Shown one piece after another: positions 16,937 through 25,715 of a stretch of 64,000 nucleotides of DNA (positions within the stretch are counted from its first letter, which is position 1; each line of letters begins with the position of its first letter). The notes beneath the pieces were generated by a model. The model had not been told where the DNA came from and searched no databases. It saw nothing but the letters and a program-made list of their open reading frames with translations. Made by a program: the position numbers and the translations under genes. Source of the stretch: Bog-756 sp963753905 (lineage in GTDB: Bacteria; Actinomycetota; Acidimicrobiia; Acidimicrobiales; RAAP-2); assembly GCA_963753905.1 (NCBI GenBank), contig CAVWDZ010000001.1, forward strand, positions 1,860,001 through 1,924,000, written 5' to 3'.

Positions 16937-17758
16937 GTGCCCTTCGAACCGCCCCGGTCGCTGTCCCCCTCCAAGGTGAGCTCGTTCCGCAGCTGCGCCC
17001 TGGCCTTCCGGTTCACCGCGATCGAACATCTGCCCGACCCGGCCACGGTCTGGACGGTCCGGGGGACGCTCGTCCACAGCGTCCTCGAAGAGCTCTTTTG
17101 GAACCACCCGCCGGGCCGGCGGAGCCCGGAGGCGGCCGCGGCCGCCCTGGACGAAGCGTGGGCTGCACTCCAAACCGACCCCGACTACCGCTCCCTCGGG
17201 CTCACAGAAGAAGAGGGGGATGCGTTCCGGGAAGAGGCCGAGAGGCTCGTGGCCAACTACTTCCTGCTCGAGGATCCCAACGCGGTGACCCCGGTGGGGG
17301 TGGAGCTCACCCTCGAGGCGCGCGTGGACGGGGTGCGCCTCCGGGGGATCCTCGACCGCCTCGACCGCACCCCGGACGGAGAGCTCATGGTCATCGACTA
17401 CAAGACCGGTCGAGCCCCCTCCGTGGCCTACGAACAGTCGGGGCTGGCCGGCGTCCAGCTCTATGCCCTCCTCTGCCAGGAGGTCCTCGGCCAACGCCCG
17501 ACCCAGGTCAAGCTCCTCCACCTGAAGGAGCCCACCGCGATCATGACCACCCCTTCCGAACAGGGACTGCGAGGGCAACGGGCCAAGACCCTGGCGGTCT
17601 GGTCGGCAATCGAGCGGGCCTGCCGGGACGAGGATTTCCGGCCGAAGACGGGGCCCCTGTGCCGGTTCTGCCGCTTCCAGGACTACTGCCCCGCGTTCGG
17701 AGGCGACCCGTCGCTCGCCGCCGCTGCCCTGGGCACAGGCGCAGTGGGTGCCGGGTGA
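16937..17758 (+). CDS. RecB-family PD-(D/E)XK nuclease with Fe-S cysteine cluster
   Basis: 273 residues. It opens with LSPSKVSSFRSCALAFRF (the first cluster Cys), has GTLVHSVLEEL, then the nuclease core GILDRLD and VIDYKTGRAP (D...D-x-K). It ends with the C-terminal CRFCRFQDYCP triad, so four Cys can bind a 4Fe-4S cluster as in AddB/Cas4-type nucleases. It probably acts in DNA end processing or repair. No cas genes or repeats accompany it, so a CRISPR role is not supported. Its stop overlaps the next start (GTGA). Confidence 0.9.
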   Translation: MPFEPPRSLSPSKVSSFRSCALAFRFTAIEHLPDPATVWTVRGTLVHSVLEELFWNHPPGRRSPEAAAAALDEAWAALQTDPDYRSLGLTEEEGDAFREEAERLVANYFLLEDPNAVTPVGVELTLEARVDGVRLRGILDRLDRTPDGELMVIDYKTGRAPSVAYEQSGLAGVQLYALLCQEVLGQRPTQVKLLHLKEPTAIMTTPSEQGLRGQRAKTLAVWSAIERACRDEDFRPKTGPLCRFCRFQDYCPAFGGDPSLAAAALGTGAVGAG

Positions 17759-18327
17759 ACGACGACGGCTCACCGGCCGCCACGCGTGGCACCGGTGCGA
17801 TCGGGCTGGCCCATGCCCTCGACGAGCACGTCGACCGGTGGTTCGAGCCGCTCCGTGGCCGGCCGGCCTGGGACGCCGCGGCCAAGGCGCTCACCGGGCT
17901 CGGGGACCGCGGCGTGCTGTGGAGCGGGGTCGCCGCCTGGCGCGGACGCCGGTCCGGACCGGAGCGTGCCAAGGCGGTCCGTGCCCTCGCCATCGCCGGC
18001 GTCTCCTCGAGCGTGGTCAACGCCGGGATCAAGGCGGTCGTCGGGCGCTCCCGACCCGATCGCTCCGACCTGCGCATCTCGAACAGCGGGGTTCCGGTAC
18101 GCGAGCCCACGACCAGCAGCTTCCCGAGTGGGCACACCCTCGCCGCCTTCTGCGCGGCGACCGTCCTGGCCGAGCCGGGAGACCGGCCGGGCAACGCCTT
18201 CCTCCTGACCAGCGCCATTGCGATCGGGGCGTCCCGTGTCCACCTGCGGGCCCACCACGCCTCCGACGTCATCGGGGGTGCGGTGATCGGCGTCCTCCTC
18301 GGCCTGGCCGGTCGCCGGCTGCGCTGA
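17755..18327 (+). CDS. PAP2-superfamily phosphatase
   Basis: 190 residues. The three phosphatase signature motifs are present: KAVVGRSRPDR, PSGH (SSFPSGHTLA) and SRVHLRAHHASDV. Several hydrophobic helices make it a membrane lipid-phosphate or undecaprenyl-pyrophosphate phosphatase. The GTG start overlaps the nuclease stop, so the two are co-translated. The substrate is unknown. Confidence 0.9.
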   Translation: MNDDGSPAATRGTGAIGLAHALDEHVDRWFEPLRGRPAWDAAAKALTGLGDRGVLWSGVAAWRGRRSGPERAKAVRALAIAGVSSSVVNAGIKAVVGRSRPDRSDLRISNSGVPVREPTTSSFPSGHTLAAFCAATVLAEPGDRPGNAFLLTSAIAIGASRVHLRAHHASDVIGGAVIGVLLGLAGRRLR

Positions 18328-18425
18328 CCGAGGCAGGGGTGCCGCGGGGGCGGAATGGCAGCCGGACCGACGGGAGGCAGGATGGCGGGCGGAATGGAAC
18401 CGGTGCCGGCGGGGTTGCCCCTCAC

Positions 18426-19034
18426 ATGAGTGCACTGCACAAATTCTCCGTCACCTGGGACTACCGGTGTCCCTTCGCCCGCAACGGACATGAGCACATC
18501 CTCGACGGCCTCGAGGCCGGAGCCGACTGGGACGTGACCTTCGTTCCCTACTTCCTCAACCAGACCCACGTACCCGAGGGTGGGACGCCCGCCTGGCTCG
18601 ATCCCGCCCACCAGCCGGACCTCCTCTCGCTGGCCGCCGGCATCGTGGTGCGCGACCGGTTTCCCGAGCACTTCGGCGCCGTCCACCGGTCGCTGTTCAC
18701 CGCTCGTCACGACGAGGGCGGCGACCTGCGCGACCGGACGGTCGTGACCGCGGCGCTGACCAGGGGCGGTGTCGACGCGGAGGCGGTACTGGCGGAAGTC
18801 GACTCCGGATGGCCCGCCAAGGTCGCCAGGGAGGAGCACGAGCAGGTCGTGCAGGACCTCGACGTCTTCGGGGTGCCCACCTTCATCGCCGGCGGCGATG
18901 CGGTCTTCGTCCGCCTGATGAACCGACCGGATGGTGACGGAGACCTCGCCCGTGCGACCATCGAGCGGATCCTCGCGCTCCTCGCCGATCACCCGGAGCT
19001 CAACGAGTTCAAGCACACCCGCCTCGCCCGCTGA
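18426..19034 (+). CDS. DsbA-family thioredoxin-like protein
   Basis: 202 residues beginning with a beta strand and WDYRCPFARNGHEHI, where C-P-F-A is the N-terminal active-site-like position, with only one Cys as in 2-hydroxychromene carboxylate isomerase and FrnE-like proteins. The cis-Pro loop is visible in DVFGVPTFI. No signal peptide is present, so it is cytoplasmic. The protein may conjugate or isomerise with a thiol such as mycothiol; this is inference. Confidence 0.85.
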   Translation: MSALHKFSVTWDYRCPFARNGHEHILDGLEAGADWDVTFVPYFLNQTHVPEGGTPAWLDPAHQPDLLSLAAGIVVRDRFPEHFGAVHRSLFTARHDEGGDLRDRTVVTAALTRGGVDAEAVLAEVDSGWPAKVAREEHEQVVQDLDVFGVPTFIAGGDAVFVRLMNRPDGDGDLARATIERILALLADHPELNEFKHTRLAR

Positions 19035-19074
19035 GACTGCGCTGCCTGGTCGGCCTCGTCCCGAGGTCGGTCGC

Positions 19075-19977
19075 TCAGCCGGTCAGGGAGGCGAGGGCCT
19101 CGATCGTGGCGCGGACCTCTGCGGGGGTGCCGAATGGCGCCGCACAGAAGTCGGTGGTCCCGAGCTCGGCCAACCGGCTGATCCGGTCACGCACCTCGGA
19201 GACCGTCCCCACGATCGCCACGTCGGCCGGCCCTTTCACCCCTTCGCGGTCGAGCATCGCCCGGTACGAGGGCAGGGTCCCGTAGAGCGCATAGCGCTCG
19301 GCGGCCCCGGCACGGGACGCCGCGGCGTCGTCGCTCACGCAGACCGGCAGTCCCACCGCGACCTGCGGCGCCGGCCGGCCGGCAGCGGCGGCAGCCGCCC
19401 GGATGGTGGGGATGATGTGCCGCTCGAGAGTGGCAGGCCCGGTCATCCAGGTGACGGTCCCGGCGGCCAGGCGACCGGCCAGCTCGAGCATGGTCGGCCC
19501 GAGGGCGGCCACCAGCACCGGCGGACCCGGCGCATCGATCTGGAGCGGGCCGAACGTCGATGCCGCGAGCACCTCTCCGGTGAAGCTCACCGACTCCCCC
19601 TCCAGCAGGGGCAGGAGGATGGACAGGTACTCGCGCATGTACCGGGCCGGGTGCTCGAAGGACTGGCCGAAGACCTGTTCGATCACCAACTGGTGGGAGA
19701 GCCCGATGCCGAGGATGAGCCGGCCGCCGCAGGCCGCCTGCACGGTGAGGGCCTGACCGGCGAGCATCACCGGATGGCGGGGGTAGACCGGCACCACGGC
19801 CGAGCCCAGTGTGATGTCCGGCACCTCCCGGCCGACGGCGGCAAGGACGGTGAGTGCGTCGTGGGCGAAGATCTGGCTCGCCCACGCAGCCTCGATACCG
19901 GCGGCGTCGAGGGCGGCGACCTGGCCGACCATCTCGTCGAAGGGCCGCTCCGTGTCGAACATCACGCCGATGCGCAC
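19075..19977 (-). CDS. LLM-class F420-dependent oxidoreductase
   Basis: 300 residues, luciferase-like TIM barrel. Features: MRIGVMFDTERPF at strand 1, AAWASQIFAHDAL, GSAVVPVYPRHP and GRLILGIGLSHQ, all common in the F420-dependent subgroup. The C-terminal GTVSEVRDRISRLAELG helix is typical. It is convergent with the DsbA-like gene. It is one of three LLM paralogues in the window (others at 20577 and 34340). The substrate is unknown. Confidence 0.87.
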   Translation of the reverse strand: MRIGVMFDTERPFDEMVGQVAALDAAGIEAAWASQIFAHDALTVLAAVGREVPDITLGSAVVPVYPRHPVMLAGQALTVQAACGGRLILGIGLSHQLVIEQVFGQSFEHPARYMREYLSILLPLLEGESVSFTGEVLAASTFGPLQIDAPGPPVLVAALGPTMLELAGRLAAGTVTWMTGPATLERHIIPTIRAAAAAAGRPAPQVAVGLPVCVSDDAAASRAGAAERYALYGTLPSYRAMLDREGVKGPADVAIVGTVSEVRDRISRLAELGTTDFCAAPFGTPAEVRATIEALASLTG

Positions 19978-20030
19978 AGCACCTCGCTCCCGGGCGTGCC
20001 CGCCGCTCGTGGTTCAGGCAGAATACCCGC

Positions 20031-20522
20031 ATGTCCGTCGCCGTCATCATGGGAAGTGCATCCGACGCGTCCGTCTTGGACGACGCCGTCCAGACCCTCC
20101 GTTCGTTCAAGATCCCCGTGGAGGTACGGGTGCTGTCGGCACATCGCACACCCGATGACACCATCGCCTTCGCCCGCGGGGCGGCCGCCAATGGCGTACA
20201 GGTGATCATCGCTGCCGCAGGAGGCGCGGCCCATCTGGCCGGCGTGGTGGCGGCTGCGACGCCGCTGCCGGTGATCGGGGTGCCGGTGGCCGTGGCCAAG
20301 CTCGGGGGCCTCGACTCGCTGCTCGCCATGGTCCAGATGCCCAAAGGTGTCCCGGTGGCCACGGTGGCCGTCGACGGAGCCCGCAACGCGGCACTGCTGG
20401 CCGTGCGGATCCTGGCGCTCTCCGACCCCCGCATCGCCGCCGAGCTCGAACGGTTCACGGTGGACCTCGCCGACCAGGTGCGGGACATGGACGCCGAGAT
20501 CGTCGCCCGCTACGCCGGCTGA
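20031..20522 (+). CDS. purE: N5-carboxyaminoimidazole ribonucleotide mutase
   Basis: 163 residues, full length for class I PurE. MGSASDASVLDDA (the GSxSD phosphate-binding motif), SAHRTPDDT and AAAGGAAHLAGVVAA are all present. It acts in purine biosynthesis, moving the carboxyl group from N5-CAIR to CAIR. No purK is adjacent in this window. It is flanked by two LLM oxidoreductase genes on the opposite strand. Confidence 0.96.
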   Translation: MSVAVIMGSASDASVLDDAVQTLRSFKIPVEVRVLSAHRTPDDTIAFARGAAANGVQVIIAAAGGAAHLAGVVAAATPLPVIGVPVAVAKLGGLDSLLAMVQMPKGVPVATVAVDGARNAALLAVRILALSDPRIAAELERFTVDLADQVRDMDAEIVARYAG

Positions 20523-20576
20523 CGGTCCCGACGGAGGCGCCGGGAGCACGGGACGACGGGTCGGGAGCACCGGCAT

Positions 20577-21560
20577 CTAGTCCCGGGGGGCGAGACCGGC
20601 CACGGCCTCGGCCACGCTGACACCGAACGGGATCACGGCCAGAACCGGGATGTCCACCCCGTTCGCCACATAGCGGGCCACATGGGCCCGGCATTCCTCG
20701 AAGGACCCGTGCACGACCAGCGCGTCCACGACCTCGTCGGGAATAGCGGCCAGCGCTCCCTTCCGGTCCCCCTCCTGCCATGCCTTCCACATCGGTCCGA
20801 GCACCGTGCCGCGTCCGAGCCAGCGGTGGAACTCCGCATAGACGCCGACGTTCAGATAGGCCGCGATCATCCGGCGCCCGACGGCTCGGACCGCGTCGGC
20901 ATCCTCCGAGGGACAGACGAAGATCCGGGCCGCGACCGGGATGGCGGCACCGACCTCGGGGACGACCGTCGAGACGTCCTCTGCGGACAGCCAGTTCACG
21001 ATCACCCCGTCGGCCTCACGCCCGGCCAGGCGCAGCATGCCGGGGCGCAGCGCGGCGAGGTAGATCGGGGGTGGGTGCGCGACGGGCCGCGCCAGCCGGA
21101 ACCCGCGCACCGAGAAGGTGTCGTAGGTGGTGTCGACCTTCTCGCCGGCAAGGGCCGAGCGCAGGAAGCGGAGGGCGTCGCGCGCCCGCCGGTAGGGCTC
21201 GGTGAACTCGATCCCGTTCCAGCGCGAGACGATGACCTCGGAAGAGGTTCCGAGCCCGAAGACGAACCGACCCGGCGCCGCCTCGGCCATCGCGGCCGCG
21301 CTCTGGGCCAGCAGAGCCGGGCCACGCGTGTACGCGGGGATGATCGCGACGCCGAGACGCAGTGAGGGTGTCCAGGCCGCCGCCAGGGCCAGCGGGGTGA
21401 AGCCGTCCACACCGTCGGTCTCCGCCGACCAGACGTCGGTGTACCCGAGGCGGGCGAGCTCCTCGTACCAGCCACGGTGGTCCTCGAGGGTGACGCCGTC
21501 GAAGGGGACGGTGATCCCGTAGCGCGGGCCGGTGGGCAGCGGCGGGGATCCGTCGGTCAC
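20577..21560 (-). CDS. LLM-class F420-dependent oxidoreductase
   Basis: 327 residues from GTG at 21560 (start of the YGITVPFDGVTLEDH strand). Luciferase-like motifs: GYTDVWSAETDGVDGFT, GVAIIPAYTRGP, GRFVFGLGTSSEVIV and YLAALRPGMLRLAGR. The latter two regions surround the F420 phosphate and isoalloxazine sites in this family. The reaction is unknown. It is divergent from the small gene at 21597 with only 36 bases between the starts. Confidence 0.87.
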   Translation of the reverse strand: MTDGSPPLPTGPRYGITVPFDGVTLEDHRGWYEELARLGYTDVWSAETDGVDGFTPLALAAAWTPSLRLGVAIIPAYTRGPALLAQSAAAMAEAAPGRFVFGLGTSSEVIVSRWNGIEFTEPYRRARDALRFLRSALAGEKVDTTYDTFSVRGFRLARPVAHPPPIYLAALRPGMLRLAGREADGVIVNWLSAEDVSTVVPEVGAAIPVAARIFVCPSEDADAVRAVGRRMIAAYLNVGVYAEFHRWLGRGTVLGPMWKAWQEGDRKGALAAIPDEVVDALVVHGSFEECRAHVARYVANGVDIPVLAVIPFGVSVAEAVAGLAPRD

Positions 21561-21596
21561 GGCCCCAGTGATACACCCTTCCGGCACACTGCACCC

Positions 21597-21845
21597 ATGA
21601 CGGTCCATCGCACGTCCCGCCGCTCCGGGTACCAACCTCAACTCCCCCTCCCCGTGTCCGCCTCCGACCGCCCCGGCGATCCGGCACCCTGCCGGTCCGC
21701 GGACGACTGGCGCCTCGACGAGCACACCCGCCACGTCGGGCGGAGGGGCGTGGCGGCCGCCCGCGCCCTGCTCCAGGGCTCCCCCGCCACCGGGTCGGAC
21801 GACACGGCGCGGACCCGGAGCGAAGCGGCGGAGCGCGCCGCCTGA
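21597..21845 (+). CDS. Small hypothetical protein
   Basis: 82 residues: a basic N-terminus (MTVHRTSRRSGYQPQLPLPV), then DDWRLDEHTRHVGRRGVAAA, which could be an amphipathic helix, and a low-complexity tail. I do not recognise a family. It is kept because it starts right after the divergent LLM gene and stops 25 bases before the next gene, filling the gap in frame. It may be expressed with the YdjC-like gene downstream. Confidence 0.55.
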   Translation: MTVHRTSRRSGYQPQLPLPVSASDRPGDPAPCRSADDWRLDEHTRHVGRRGVAAARALLQGSPATGSDDTARTRSEAAERAA

Positions 21846-21870
21846 CCGGCCGGAGCAGTACGGTCGGGGC

Positions 21871-22704
21871 ATGGACACCCTGGCCCAGCGGCTCGGTGCG
21901 GCACGCGATGCCCGGCTGCTGATCCTCAACTGCGCCGACCTCGGCTTCTGCCACGCAGCCACCGTCGGGGTCTACGACGCCCTGCGCAACGGCATGGCGA
22001 CGAGCGCCTCCCTCCTCGTCCCGGCCCCCTGGGCGCGCGAGTCGGCATCGCAGTTCCGCGGCGAGGACGTCGGGGTCCGGCTCACCCTCAACGCAGAGCA
22101 CGACCTCTACCGCTGGGGCCCGATCACCCAGGCCCCGTCCCTCCTCGACGGGGACGGGGGCTTCCCCCGCACGCTCGGCGACGTCTGGGACCACGCCGAC
22201 CTCGACGAGGTCCGCCGCGAGTGCCGGGCCCAGATCGAGCGGGCCGTCCTCTGGGGGTTCGACATCAGCCACCTCGACCCCCATCTCGATGCCCTCCTGC
22301 TGCGTCCGGAGTTCTTCGACATCTACCTCGAGCTGGCGGTCGAGTTCCGGCTGCCCCTCCGGGTCCTCGACGCCGGCGCCGAGCCCAATGTCGGCTTCCC
22401 GGTCCGCCACCTCGCCGCCGAGGCGGGGGTCCTCTTTGCCGACCGGTTCGCCACCCTTCCCGCCCGGGGCAGCCGCCAGGCCTTCCTCGACCTGGTCGCC
22501 GGCCTCGAGCCCGGGGTGACCGAGGTCACCCTCCACCCGGCCGTCGACACCCCCGAGCTCCGCGCGGTGACCGACGACTGGGAGGCACGAGTGGCCGACC
22601 ATGTCCTGCTGGTCGCGGACCGGGGCCTCGGCCGGTTGGTCGAGGACGCCGGCGTCACCCTCATCGGGTACCGGCCGCTGCGCGAGGCGATGCGCGAGTC
22701 CTGA
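21871..22704 (+). CDS. ChbG/YdjC-like carbohydrate deacetylase
   Basis: 277 residues. YdjC family marks: NCADLGFCHAATVGV (metal Asp), HLDPHLDAL (the H-x-x-x-H metal pair) and TLHPAVDTPEL near the C-terminus. Members remove acetyl groups from chitooligosaccharides or hopanoid sugars (ChbG, HpnK). No signal peptide is visible. No chitin or hopanoid genes are adjacent, so the substrate is open. Confidence 0.88.
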   Translation: MDTLAQRLGAARDARLLILNCADLGFCHAATVGVYDALRNGMATSASLLVPAPWARESASQFRGEDVGVRLTLNAEHDLYRWGPITQAPSLLDGDGGFPRTLGDVWDHADLDEVRRECRAQIERAVLWGFDISHLDPHLDALLLRPEFFDIYLELAVEFRLPLRVLDAGAEPNVGFPVRHLAAEAGVLFADRFATLPARGSRQAFLDLVAGLEPGVTEVTLHPAVDTPELRAVTDDWEARVADHVLLVADRGLGRLVEDAGVTLIGYRPLREAMRES

Positions 22705-22707
22705 CAC

Positions 22708-23301
22708 GTGCACCGCACCGCCACGACCCGCGCCGTCCCTCGTCCCGGCCGATCGGTACCCCGGCCGTTGCGCCTGCGCGGGCTCCTGCTCCTCGACTCG
22801 ACCGGGAACGGTCCACTGGCCATCGAGTCGGTCCGTTTCGCCGACGACGGCATCGGGGTCGTGCGCGTCGACGGCCAGCAGCCGCGCGTCCTTCCGTGGA
22901 CCTCTGTGGTCGGCCACGCGGTCGAGCGCTGGGACGGCGGGTCCGGTGCCCTCATCAGCATCCAGACACCGACCGGCACCTACCGGTTCCTCCAGATCGG
23001 CGGCGATCCCGGCGAGCTCTCCGGCCGGATCGCCGCCCTCGCCGTACGGCACCAGGGCCCGACAGGGGTGTCGACGGTCACCACGATGGCCGTCGGACAG
23101 CCGAGGGCGAGTCGCCGGCGCCACGACCGGCCGCTCTGGCCACGGCTCCAGCCCTACCTGGTCGTGGCGCTGGTGGCCGTCGTCCTCGTGGCGGTCACCC
23201 TGATCCTGCTCCAGACCGCCGGGGTGGTCCACCTGCCGCTGCTCGGCGGCAGCGGCCCCGGGTCGCTCGGGCGGATCGGACGACCCGCCGGGCTCATGTG
23301 A
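22708..23301 (+). CDS. Single-pass membrane protein of unknown function
   Basis: 197 residues, starting 3 bases after the YdjC-like stop. The first 130 residues look like a small beta-rich cytoplasmic domain (GLLLLDSTGNGPLAIESVRF, then GALISIQTPTGTYRF), somewhat like a PH-type fold. After an Arg-rich stretch, LVVALVAVVLVAVTLILLQT (about 151-170) is one membrane helix with a short Gly-rich end. I see no family assignment. It is probably co-transcribed with the deacetylase gene. Confidence 0.7.
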   Translation: MHRTATTRAVPRPGRSVPRPLRLRGLLLLDSTGNGPLAIESVRFADDGIGVVRVDGQQPRVLPWTSVVGHAVERWDGGSGALISIQTPTGTYRFLQIGGDPGELSGRIAALAVRHQGPTGVSTVTTMAVGQPRASRRRHDRPLWPRLQPYLVVALVAVVLVAVTLILLQTAGVVHLPLLGGSGPGSLGRIGRPAGLM

Positions 23302-23306
23302 GGGGC

Positions 23307-23693
23307 TCAGTCCTCGGTGACCTCGGCGATCCGCCGCCGGAGGTCGCGGCCGGCAGGGGTGGCGGTCAGGGCGAGCAGCGCGAGGACCACCGCCATCGAA
23401 CCGGTGACCTTCATCCGCCCCTGCATGAACGCCACCCCGGGATCGAGCTCGTCGGCCGTCATGGCCCGTGCGTCCTGCCATCCGCTGGTGAGCACGACCG
23501 CAGGATCGCCGATCCGGCCCGGAGCGGAGGCCACCAGGCGGCCGCCCTCGAGCTCCCGGACGTAGGCGACGTCACCGTCCGGTCCCCCGGTGGCAACGAT
23601 CTGGATCCGGGCCGACAGCTCCTCCGGACCCTGGAGGCCTGCGGCGAGCTCACCGGTCTGGTCGCACCACTCGCCGGACAGCCACTCGGTCAC
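23307..23693 (-). CDS. SCP2 sterol-binding-domain protein
   Basis: 128 residues. The C-terminal half has DPGVAFMQGRMKVTGSMAVV, the typical SCP2 segment in actinobacterial proteins, preceded by the beta-sheet ARIQIVATGGPDGDVAYV. It is expected to bind a hydrophobic ligand such as a fatty acyl or sterol-like compound. It lies 15 bases downstream of the mca-like gene on the same strand and converges with the membrane protein gene. Confidence 0.85.
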   Translation of the reverse strand: MTEWLSGEWCDQTGELAAGLQGPEELSARIQIVATGGPDGDVAYVRELEGGRLVASAPGRIGDPAVVLTSGWQDARAMTADELDPGVAFMQGRMKVTGSMAVVLALLALTATPAGRDLRRRIAEVTED

Positions 23694-23708
23694 AGGATTC
23701 CCTCGCCG

Positions 23709-24623
23709 TCAGGCGGTCTGTCGCACCAGATCGCCGATGCCCGCGAAGAGGTCGTCCTCGAGGACCCCCTCCGACGGCGCCAGAACCGTGCCGTCCGGCC
23801 CCTTCACCAGTGCCAACCGGTAGTCGTCGTGCGGATGGATGCTGCTCATGACCTCGGGCGGGAGGCCGAACCAGAACCGCGAGTTGGGATCGACCTGGGT
23901 CCCGTGGGCGAGCAGGGCCAGGCGTCGCACGTCCGCGTAGCCGGACACGTCCACCGCGGTCGTGACCACCTCGTCGGGCATCTGCTCCCACCGCTTGCGC
24001 CACGCGTCGTCGAAGGGTGACTCGAGGCCGAGCTCCTCGAACTTCTCATGGATCTCGCGGAAGCGGGCAACCGAGAACACCGTGTAGTAGAGCTTGTCGG
24101 GCTGCCACGCCGGCCCGGCGGACGGGAACCGTGCACCGTCGCCGGCCTGCCGGAACGCAGCGACGCCCACGTCGTGGACCCGGAGATGGTCGGGATGGGG
24201 ATACCCGGATTGGTCGTCGCCATAGACCACCATGACCTGGGGCCGGACCCGGCGCACGATCGACACCAGCCGCCCGACCGCCTCGTCCAGCGGTGCCTGG
24301 GCGAAGCACCCGGGCCGGGAGTTGGCCTCGGACCCGGCCATCCCCGAGTCGCGGTACCCGAGCATGACCACCTCGTCGTAGCCGATGATCCCTGCGGCCC
24401 GGTCCAACTCACGTCGTCGGACGGCCCCCAGGTCGGCCCGCACCTCGGGGGTGTTGAGTGCCGGGTTGAGAATCTCGCCCTCCTCGCCGCCCGTGCAGCA
24501 GACCAGCACGGAATGCACACCCTCTGCGTGGTAGCGGGCGACGGTGCCCGCCCCCTTCGACGATTCGTCGTCGGGATGGGCGTGGACGGTCAGGAGTCGG
24601 GGCGCATCGCTCACAGCGCTCAC
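23709..24623 (-). CDS. mca: Mycothiol S-conjugate amidase-like protein (LmbE family)
   Basis: 304 residues. Zinc motif VHAHPDDESSKGAG at the N-terminus, CTGGEEGEILNP, GYRDSGM, and GYPHPDHLRVHD as second metal region; the long C-terminal part (YYTVFSVARFREIHEKF, then HGTQVDPNSRFWF) fits Mca better than MshB. Mca cleaves mycothiol-toxin conjugates to a mercapturic acid for export. GTG at 24623 or 24614 are both usable starts. It is divergent from the Psp operon. Confidence 0.87.
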   Translation of the reverse strand: MSAVSDAPRLLTVHAHPDDESSKGAGTVARYHAEGVHSVLVCCTGGEEGEILNPALNTPEVRADLGAVRRRELDRAAGIIGYDEVVMLGYRDSGMAGSEANSRPGCFAQAPLDEAVGRLVSIVRRVRPQVMVVYGDDQSGYPHPDHLRVHDVGVAAFRQAGDGARFPSAGPAWQPDKLYYTVFSVARFREIHEKFEELGLESPFDDAWRKRWEQMPDEVVTTAVDVSGYADVRRLALLAHGTQVDPNSRFWFGLPPEVMSSIHPHDDYRLALVKGPDGTVLAPSEGVLEDDLFAGIGDLVRQTA

Positions 24624-24680
24624 GCTACCGGGAGCGAACGCCCTAAGCTTCATGCGAAGCACGAGGAAGGATCGTTCGCC

Positions 24681-25427
24681 ATGGGTGTCATGAAGCGCAT
24701 GTCCGGAATACTCCAGGCCAAGACCAACAAGTTGCTGGACAAGGCCGAGGATCCCCGCGAGTCCCTGGACCTCTCGTACCAGAAGCAGCTCGAGAGCCTC
24801 ACGAAGGTCCGGCGCAGCGTGGCGGACGTGACCACCGCCAAGAAGCGTATCGAGCTCCAGGCGACCCAGATCCAGGGACAGGCCGACAAGCTGCAGCAAC
24901 AGGCCAAGGCCGCGCTGAGCCAGGGCAACGAGGACCTCGCCAGAGAAGCGCTGTCACGCAGGGCGGCACTGGCCGGTCAGCTGACCGACCTGCAGACCCA
25001 GCACGAACAGGTGCTGGCTCAGGAGCAGAAGCTCGTGGCGACCGCCCAGAACCTCCAGACCCAGGTCGACGCCTTCAGGACCAAGAAGGAGACCATGAAG
25101 GCGACGTACACGGCCGCCGAGGCACAGACCAAGATCGGCGAGGCGGTGTCCGGCATCTCCGAGTCGATGAGCGACGCCGGCATGTCGATGCAGCGGGCTC
25201 AGGACAAGATCGACAGCATGCAGGCCCGGGCGGGCGCGATGGACGAGCTGCTCGCCTCCGGCGCCCTCACCGACCTCACCCACCCGGTCGACGACATCCA
25301 GGCCCAGCTGGACCAGGCGTCCACCACCTCCACCGTCGACGCAGACCTGGCCGCACTCAAGGCCGAGATCGGGACCAGCGCTCCGGCCCAGCTCCCTGCG
25401 GCCGACGCGGAGGAGGCCGCACCGTGA
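24681..25427 (+). CDS. pspA: Phage shock protein A (PspA/IM30 family)
   Basis: 248 residues, almost entirely helical and coiled coil (Gln-, Lys- and Ala-rich), starting MGVMKRMSGILQAKTNKLLD as in actinobacterial PspA. ESCRT-III-like membrane-stabilising proteins of this family coat damaged inner membrane. A C-terminal Ala/Glu-rich tail extends the core. First gene of a four-gene operon with pspAA, htpX and pspAB (gaps -4, 10, 25 bases). Confidence 0.93.
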   Translation: MGVMKRMSGILQAKTNKLLDKAEDPRESLDLSYQKQLESLTKVRRSVADVTTAKKRIELQATQIQGQADKLQQQAKAALSQGNEDLAREALSRRAALAGQLTDLQTQHEQVLAQEQKLVATAQNLQTQVDAFRTKKETMKATYTAAEAQTKIGEAVSGISESMSDAGMSMQRAQDKIDSMQARAGAMDELLASGALTDLTHPVDDIQAQLDQASTTSTVDADLAALKAEIGTSAPAQLPAADAEEAAP

Positions 25428-25705
25428 TCGTCCGTATCCTCGGAGAGGGGCAGTACGAGGTGGACGAAGCCGAGCGGGCGGTGCTCGACGGGCTGGACGC
25501 CACCCTCCTCCAGGCGGTCGAGGCGGGGGACGAGGCGGGGTTCGCGCACGCCCTTGCCGCGCTCGTCGCCGCGGTCACCCGGGTGGGCACCCCCCTGGCA
25601 GCCGACGCCTTCTTCCCGTCCGACCTGGTGGTGCCCTTCACGGACGCCTCCCTGGCCGAGACCCAGGCCCTGCTCGGCGAAGCCGGCGGGTCGGACGACC
25701 GGTGA
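25424..25705 (+). CDS. pspAA: PspA-associated protein PspAA
   Basis: 93 residues beginning MIVRILGEGQYEVDEAE, the hallmark of the small protein encoded next to actinobacterial pspA. The GTG start overlaps the pspA stop (GTGA), so it is translationally coupled. Known only as a Psp partner; it probably modulates PspA assembly. The rest is a short helical domain. Confidence 0.88.
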   Translation: MIVRILGEGQYEVDEAERAVLDGLDATLLQAVEAGDEAGFAHALAALVAAVTRVGTPLAADAFFPSDLVVPFTDASLAETQALLGEAGGSDDR

Positions 25706-25715
25706 CGACCGAGCC

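Noticed and set aside
16937..17758. Cas4 and a CRISPR system
   Set aside because: The nuclease has Cas4-like Cys spacing, but no cas genes or repeat-spacer array occur in the window.
19053..19069. CGGCCTCG/CGAGGTCG stem between convergent genes
   Set aside because: Short stem with a G-T pair and no T tract; too weak to list as a terminator.
21016..23481. 821-residue minus-strand frame
   Set aside because: Shadow of the YdjC-like and membrane-protein genes, with Asp/Gly/Glu-rich low-complexity sequence.
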